Under the pieces are notes generated by a model. That model was not told the origin of the DNA. It searched no databases and worked only from the letters and a program-made list of their open reading frames with translations. From Auriscalpium vulgare (Eukaryota > Basidiomycota > Agaricomycetes > Russulales > Auriscalpiaceae), in assembly GCA_019915015.1 (NCBI GenBank), contig JAHBBC010000015.1, positions 496,001 through 560,000 on the forward strand: a stretch of DNA of 64,000 nt, written 5' to 3'. Positions 59,348 through 64,000 of this stretch are shown piece by piece. The position numbers and the translations under genes were made by a program. How positions within the stretch are numbered: position 1 is the stretch's first letter; each line of letters starts with the position of its first letter.

Positions 59348-62347
59348 TTAAAAATAATCTGCAGGCCGGAATGATGGCGAACAATTGCCTGGCAAATAAA
59401 ATACCGCGCCCAGGGCATAATCGTCAGCCGTCTTCCCATAGGAGTCCTTGGCACTGGGATCCACCCCGAGATTGACCAACAACTGCGCTGCATCACAAAC
59501 CTCCACTGGAAAGTCTCCGCGGCGTTCTATGTGCTGTATGGATCTCCCGAGTAGATGAAGGGGTCCTCCTACGTCCTCAATGACGCTATGATGATATCGT
59601 GAGGCCCGACCGTTATAAAAAGAGTGCCAACGTACGTCAAACGCCTGCTCTGTCCTGTCGAGCGGTCCTCATATATCTGACGAAATTCGGGGAGAAAGCG
59701 GCAACTATCTTCCTCTAATGCGCGGAGTTCGAGGATCCATTGAGAATGCAAATAGTACCATTTTGGACTGTCCTTTATCGCACTTCATTGACATGCGGGC
59801 CACATCCTCTCGGGCAGAGGGCAGGGTAAACGAGAAGTGCGCGAGACTTGGAGGCAAGAGGTCAACTTCATAAGCAGGGTTCAGAGAACTTGAGCCGGAC
59901 GCTTGAAGGAATTCGGGGACGGAAGCATGAATGAATCTTATAAGTCCATAAGCAGGATCAGGAGTAGTAGTTGCGCGAAGAGCGACAAGGTTTGCGCAGT
60001 CTTCAACCAGTGATTACGGAGACTCCGTAATACACCGTGACGGTTCCCACACGTCGGTCATGTCGTCAATCACTACAGCCTCCAGGGCGGCGCGGAGGAT
60101 CAGGGGCAATTCAGCGCATGTTAGCCAGCGAAATAACCTTTGAACACGAGCGCGACGCGGAGGTGGCAGAGCGTCGATGAATCGAATTGCACGACAGTAA
60201 GTCTCCCCGATACCCGACGGAAGGTCTCGAAGAGCGTCGCGCAGATCGTTCTCAGTGTTCTGCTTGCGGAGATGGTGAACCTGCAGGCGGACATACAGGA
60301 ACCTGAGAGTCTTGAGCACATACCAGCGCTGTCAATGGAGGGTTGCACTTACATGCCGTCAGCGCGCTTCAGAAGTGCCTTCCTAATTTCATCGCGCAAA
60401 GCTACCGATCTGACTTCGAGAGGCTCTTCTTCAAGTGAACTGTTATAGTCATCGAAGTCGTCCGAGCGCTGGGAGCCGGCGGCCCCGTCTTCAACGGAAC
60501 GGACATTTTTCTCCACGAAGTCTCCAAGTGCACTGCTGGAGTCGTCGAAGTCGTCCCAGTCGTCCGAGTAGTCCGAGTGCTGGGGGCCGCGACACCATCT
60601 TCAACGGAACGGACATTGTTCTCCACGTATCACGATATCACGGTGCACGTATTTGGGAACCGCATAGATGGATGGTACGCCGGAGAGCAGGTCCTTGTCC
60701 AATGATTGGCGAGGTAGCAGAGGCCTGCTAGTCACGAAGACCTTTGTGTGTTTTGCGAGATGCTTCAGGACCCGTAGGAGAGATGGTCGGGCACGGTCAC
60801 CAAACTCGTCAAGAGCATCAACGGACAAGCACATGTCTGTCTTCTTCGCGATAGCTGCGAGGACGTCCCGAAGGGTTTCAAGATTCGGCGCACCGCCGGG
60901 ACTGAAACTGCCAACGGAAGGGATATCGGGGTGGTCGTGGGGCATCTGCGCCACAACAGAGCGGAGGAGAGTACCGAGAACATAAGAGGGGTCCGTGTGC
61001 GTTTTGTCTACGTCGTATTGACAGTAGAAGTATGCCGCGAGTGGATTTGATTGCGCGGACGCGGGTTCAGGCCGCAATCGAGATGCTAAGTGTTCAGCGA
61101 CGACGGAGCTGAAATTGTGCCATGAGCAATCAACGCGCGCTCTACCTGCTATTCGTACTCACCAAAGAATAGTCTTACCAGCCCCGGCTGGTGATTCTGT
61201 CAGCATTACCAATATATGGTATTCGAGACGGGTCACCTTTTCCTCGCAACCACAACATGCCTGTCGAGGAGCGGACCCATTTGTGGAACTCCGTGGACTT
61301 CAGAAGCCACTGTCCAGAATGCGGTTGTTTCGCACGACGGGAAATGCATTCATCGTGTTTGCGCTTGCAGTCTATGAAGGCGTACTCCTTAAGAAGCTGG
61401 AGTACTTCTGTGGAAGAAAAACCATCGCCTGAGCATTTGATAGGCAGTTCACAATAGGAGACACACTTACCTGCTTTGTTCTGTCTCATCTGCTCGTCTA
61501 GACGACGTCGTTCTTCCTGTTGCTCGCGCTCCCGTGCCCGTTGCCGCTCTGCTTCCTGCCGGCGACGATCTTCATGCTCTATTCGATCGCGGAGTAGGCC
61601 TTGCCGTGTGGTCAAACTGTGAACCATGTCCTTCACAGGATGTTCCCAGGGGTTCAGTGCTCGGATTATGATGATGAAGTTGCCTGGGACCACGTCTGAG
61701 CGTAAGAACTGAGCGGCGATTTGTGGCGTACCGAAGAATCGCTCTCGCTTGCGGTATACTCGTCGAATTGCAGTGAATATCACCAGTATGTCGCCATAGA
61801 CCCACGCGAGCGCCTGAGTATTACAATGAGGATAAGGTGCTTGATAGACAGTCACATAAGACTCGGCGTCATAATCCCATCGTCCCCCGTGTAAAGTTCC
61901 GTGGCGTAGTCCTTATAGCGCGGCAGGGCTTCCGCTATACCCTCAAGAGTGTTGCCGATCAATTCAAAATAAGCCGATAAGTGCCGAAAAATCTGCAGAA
62001 AGGTCAACAAGGGTGTACTCGCGCAAACAGACATCACGCACCTGCATGAAGAATCTGAGCGCACCCCATACGATCGCCGCAGTCTCCGCGTGCGAAGAGA
62101 CAACGTTGTCTACGGCACTGAAGAATTGCTCCAAAGGCGCGATGAATCGGTCAACGCGCTCAATGAGGCGAAAGGCTTTGCTGGTCTCTGCGAATGCCTT
62201 GTGCTGTCTTACAGCCTCTTCCCGCACAGCTTCTGGCGTAGAGGCCTGGAAGTCGCGGCGTTCGGAGTCCTTCGGGCGATGTATATGCTCTTGCACGGCC
62301 GCGTCGAAGATCGGATTCGATCGTGTAATGACGGAGGGTGAAGACAT
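59348..62347 (-). CDS. NACHT STAND NTPase (NLR-like)
   Basis: NLR-type signalling ATPase of fungal self/non-self recognition. Start MSSPSVITRSNPIFDAAVQE; the N-terminal helical domain (FRLIERVDRFIAPLEQFFSA, SAYFELIGNTLEGIAEALPR) resembles the Goodbye-like N-terminus of fungal STAND proteins and carries a coiled-coil stretch (EHEDRRRQEAERQRAREREQ). The NACHT has a Walker A ESPAGAGKTILW (across an intron near 61190), CQYDVDKTHTDPSYVLGTLL, MCLSVDALDEFGD (Walker B) and KVFVTSRPLLPRQ. Winged-helix text follows: LYVRLQVHHLRKQNTENDLR and ALPPPRRARVQRLFRWLTCA. The C-terminus DPSAKDSYGKTADDYAL looks like a single ankyrin-type unit. Several exon joins between 60000 and 60640 were not resolved. An in-frame upstream ATG at 62497 could extend it. 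A 105-bp tandem repeat is inside. Confidence 0.75.
60470..60640 (-). repeat. partial tandem duplication inside the NACHT gene
   Basis: The plus-strand text around TCTTCAACGGAACGGACAT occurs twice, at about 60488 and 60598, with flanking GAAGTCGTCC and CTGGGAGCC-like blocks. The spacing is about 105-110 bp. The copies differ by some substitutions. This explains the two VRSVEDG-like stretches read on the minus strand. Confidence 0.75.
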
Positions 62348-63757
62348 CGATGTGGATGTGAGCACCCGCGGGAGCGGGGGCTCGTGATGATGGTTGGTGG
62401 GGACCACGAGGCTAATCGGAAGCGCTGCTTGCATATTTCGCACCTGCCGATAGAGGCGCCCGTAGCCTGTGTAAAACTTCGTTTGGGCAGCGTTCACAAT
62501 GATACAGAGTGAACTCGGAACTCACGCATAATGCCCGAGCGCGACCAGCCAGCACACAGCAGGCTCTCTCAGTCTCATGGCTTTAGACAGGTCAGCCAGC
62601 GACCCCGAAGATGACATACAATTCGCCAGGGCAATGTTATCCGGGCGCTGTGCCGATGCATTCAAGCATGGAATGGATGGGGCGCCGAGATAGGTATAAA
62701 ATATAGATAGTCAGCTTTTCTAAGTAGAGTGTGTTGACGAGGGGATGCAGTGTCGCACCTGGGACAGCCAGTAGCAAAGGTTTTGCATAGATCGTCACTG
62801 GGCACTTCTCGTAACTCAGCTGGTCGTCGCCGTCGTCGCCGTCGACTTGAAGCCAGCGCAGACAGCCAGGCAGGAAGCGTGTGGCGCCCGCGTCGCATAC
62901 GAGCTGATTAGGATGGGGATATTTTGGAGAAAGCATGGCTGCAAGATGACACTGCCCGTGCATAGCCCGTCGTCTACGGGTAAATGACTTGATAAGGGGG
63001 CGCAGATGGTAGAGCGACTGAAGAGGGGACTCACACCTTGATCAGCGAGCAATGTTGCTACAACCAAGGTGCTGCATTCATTTCCAAGTGTCGCTGCCTG
63101 ACGCAGCCGGTCGTCGTCACGGTCGTCGTCATCGCTGTCGCCGTCGAGTGCGATGGAGCGAGTGCAGCGGCGGGAGCCAATGAGGGGCGACGGAAACAGC
63201 CGGGCGCGCGGGGAGGAAGCGTCCGCCCACCCGCTCGACGACTCGCTCAACGACCTCCTGATTGCACTCGCGGACCCAGAGCGGCCGCGACATCGCCCCA
63301 GCATCTCGCTCGGCCGCGCCCCGCCCGCTCGTCGCTCGTCCACGCCGCCTGCTCCCGGCCGCCGTTTGCCTATAAAGCACAGAAGCGACGCTCGCGTGCC
63401 CCGCCCCCGCACTTCCATCGCCCGCCCGGCCTGGCACGAGGTCGCCACGCCCCCGCGAAGTCTCCAGCAATCCCCTGAAGTCCTCGCTCTCCGCATATAA
63501 GGTCAGGCGCCCCGGCATGCAGCCGCCCTCCTCCCGTCCGCGCTGAAGCTGAATTAGCTCGCCAAAAGATTCGCAGCGCCCGCCGTCCAGACAGTCTGCG
63601 CCCGCTTCAGATTCGGGTCCGGCGCTCCCACTCCACGCATATATATACCGCAGCCTTCCCCTTCCGTCGGCGCGCAAACAGCCGCCATCAAGAACGCTCG
63701 CCTCCATATACGTAGCCCGCGGTCCCCCGTCCTCCCCAGCCTCCCACCACGCACGCG
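62348..63757. other. long intergenic region before the last gene
   Basis: About 1.4 kb. Open text on the minus strand at 62637-62963 (LQVDGDDGDDQLSYEKCPV) has a coding look, but no start, intron or domain could be placed, so no gene is called. The last 300 bp hold the promoter of the gene at 63758. Confidence 0.35.
63638..63647 (+). promoter_or_regulatory. TATA box of the last gene
   Basis: CATATATATA lies about 111-120 bp upstream of the start codon at 63758 in a GC-rich context, giving a good TATA-box candidate. Confidence 0.55.
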
Positions 63758-64000
63758 ATGGCGACGCACCGGTCCCCGCACCACGAGATCAGCATGCCCG
63801 CGTTCCACACGCCGTACGCGGGCACCGGCGAGCTCGCCGTGCTCCCCGCGAGCACGCGCACCAGCTACACCCGCGTCGACCTCACGCGCCCCGCCTCGCC
63901 CCTCTCCCAGATCTCGAACGACGACTCGCGCTCGCGGCCCGATCATGAAGGCGACGGCGACGACAGCGCACAGGAGGACAGCGCGCGCGGGGACGGCGAC
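63758..64000 (+). CDS. 5' end of an unknown protein, cut by the window end
   Basis: Starts MATHRSPHHEISMPAFHTPY and reads open to the last base. The text is Ser/Thr/Pro-rich and ends in an acidic SAQEDSARGDGD stretch, so it is a disordered N-terminus. No domain is present in the 81 residues seen. A TATA box about 110 bp upstream and a GC-rich coding bias support a real gene. Confidence 0.6.
   Translation, partial: MATHRSPHHEISMPAFHTPYAGTGELAVLPASTRTSYTRVDLTRPASPLSQISNDDSRSRPDHEGDGDDSAQEDSARGDGD

Noticed and set aside
63129..63946. Minus-strand frames of 130-190 codons near the window end
   Set aside because: Gly/Arg/Asp-rich complements of GC-rich promoter and 5' coding sequence; the plus strand has a TATA box and start codon.

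Overview
This is nuclear DNA of a basidiomycete mushroom-forming fungus (Agaricomycetes, most likely a wood-decay polypore). The evidence is genes cut by many 45-75 nt introns with GT...AG borders, high GC coding DNA, and families typical of this group: a FunK1 kinase, a DUF6533 seven-helix protein, an Agaricomycete-style flavin halogenase, a NACHT STAND protein and a Crinkler/RHS-like NTPase-nuclease. The species cannot be named from sequence alone.

Layout. 1-300 holds the edge of an unknown minus-strand gene. 764-13861 carries regulators: an SREBP-type bHLH factor with two membrane spans (+), a FunK1 kinase (+), the PRC2 subunit SUZ12 (-), a BUR1/CDK9 kinase with an RS-rich N-terminus (-) and an MTH1-like Nudix hydrolase (+). 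13940-15455 is a D-amino-acid oxidase (-) with an apparent frameshift. 15.7-16.5 kb is a fold-back inverted repeat. 17052-19025 is a Ysc84/SH3YL1 actin-patch protein; its last SH3 exons and 3' flank are copied at 22.5-23.1 kb, and a Crinkler/RHS-like gene lies between the two copies. 23.7-31.1 kb holds a kinase with a proline-serine tail, a secreted CBM19-like protein (-), ribosomal protein eS26 and a PARP-type zinc-finger protein (-). 32.7-44.6 kb is an island of a flavin halogenase and an F-box protein between two related zinc-finger/RING genes, followed by a broken F-box gene. 45.3-52.9 kb has a second kinase of the same family with two frameshifts, cyclophilin A (-), a DUF6533 protein and a CCDC25/NFACT-R protein. 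53.2-62.4 kb has a small repeat protein (-), a relic of a NACHT gene, an MCT-type transporter (-), an OTT_1508-like deaminase (+) and, convergent to it, a NACHT STAND gene (-). A further gene starts at 63758 and runs off the end.

The conserved genes (sre1, SUZ12, BUR1, Nudix, YSC84, eS26, PARP finger, cyclophilin, CCDC25) splice cleanly, whereas disruptions collect in accessory genes (D-amino-acid oxidase, Crinkler-like gene, second kinase, F-box gene, NACHT relic). The most interesting parts are the duplication-flanked NTPase-nuclease, the deaminase/NACHT pair, the fold-back element and the halogenase island. Exon borders were read by eye from splice signals and frame continuity; no database was searched.
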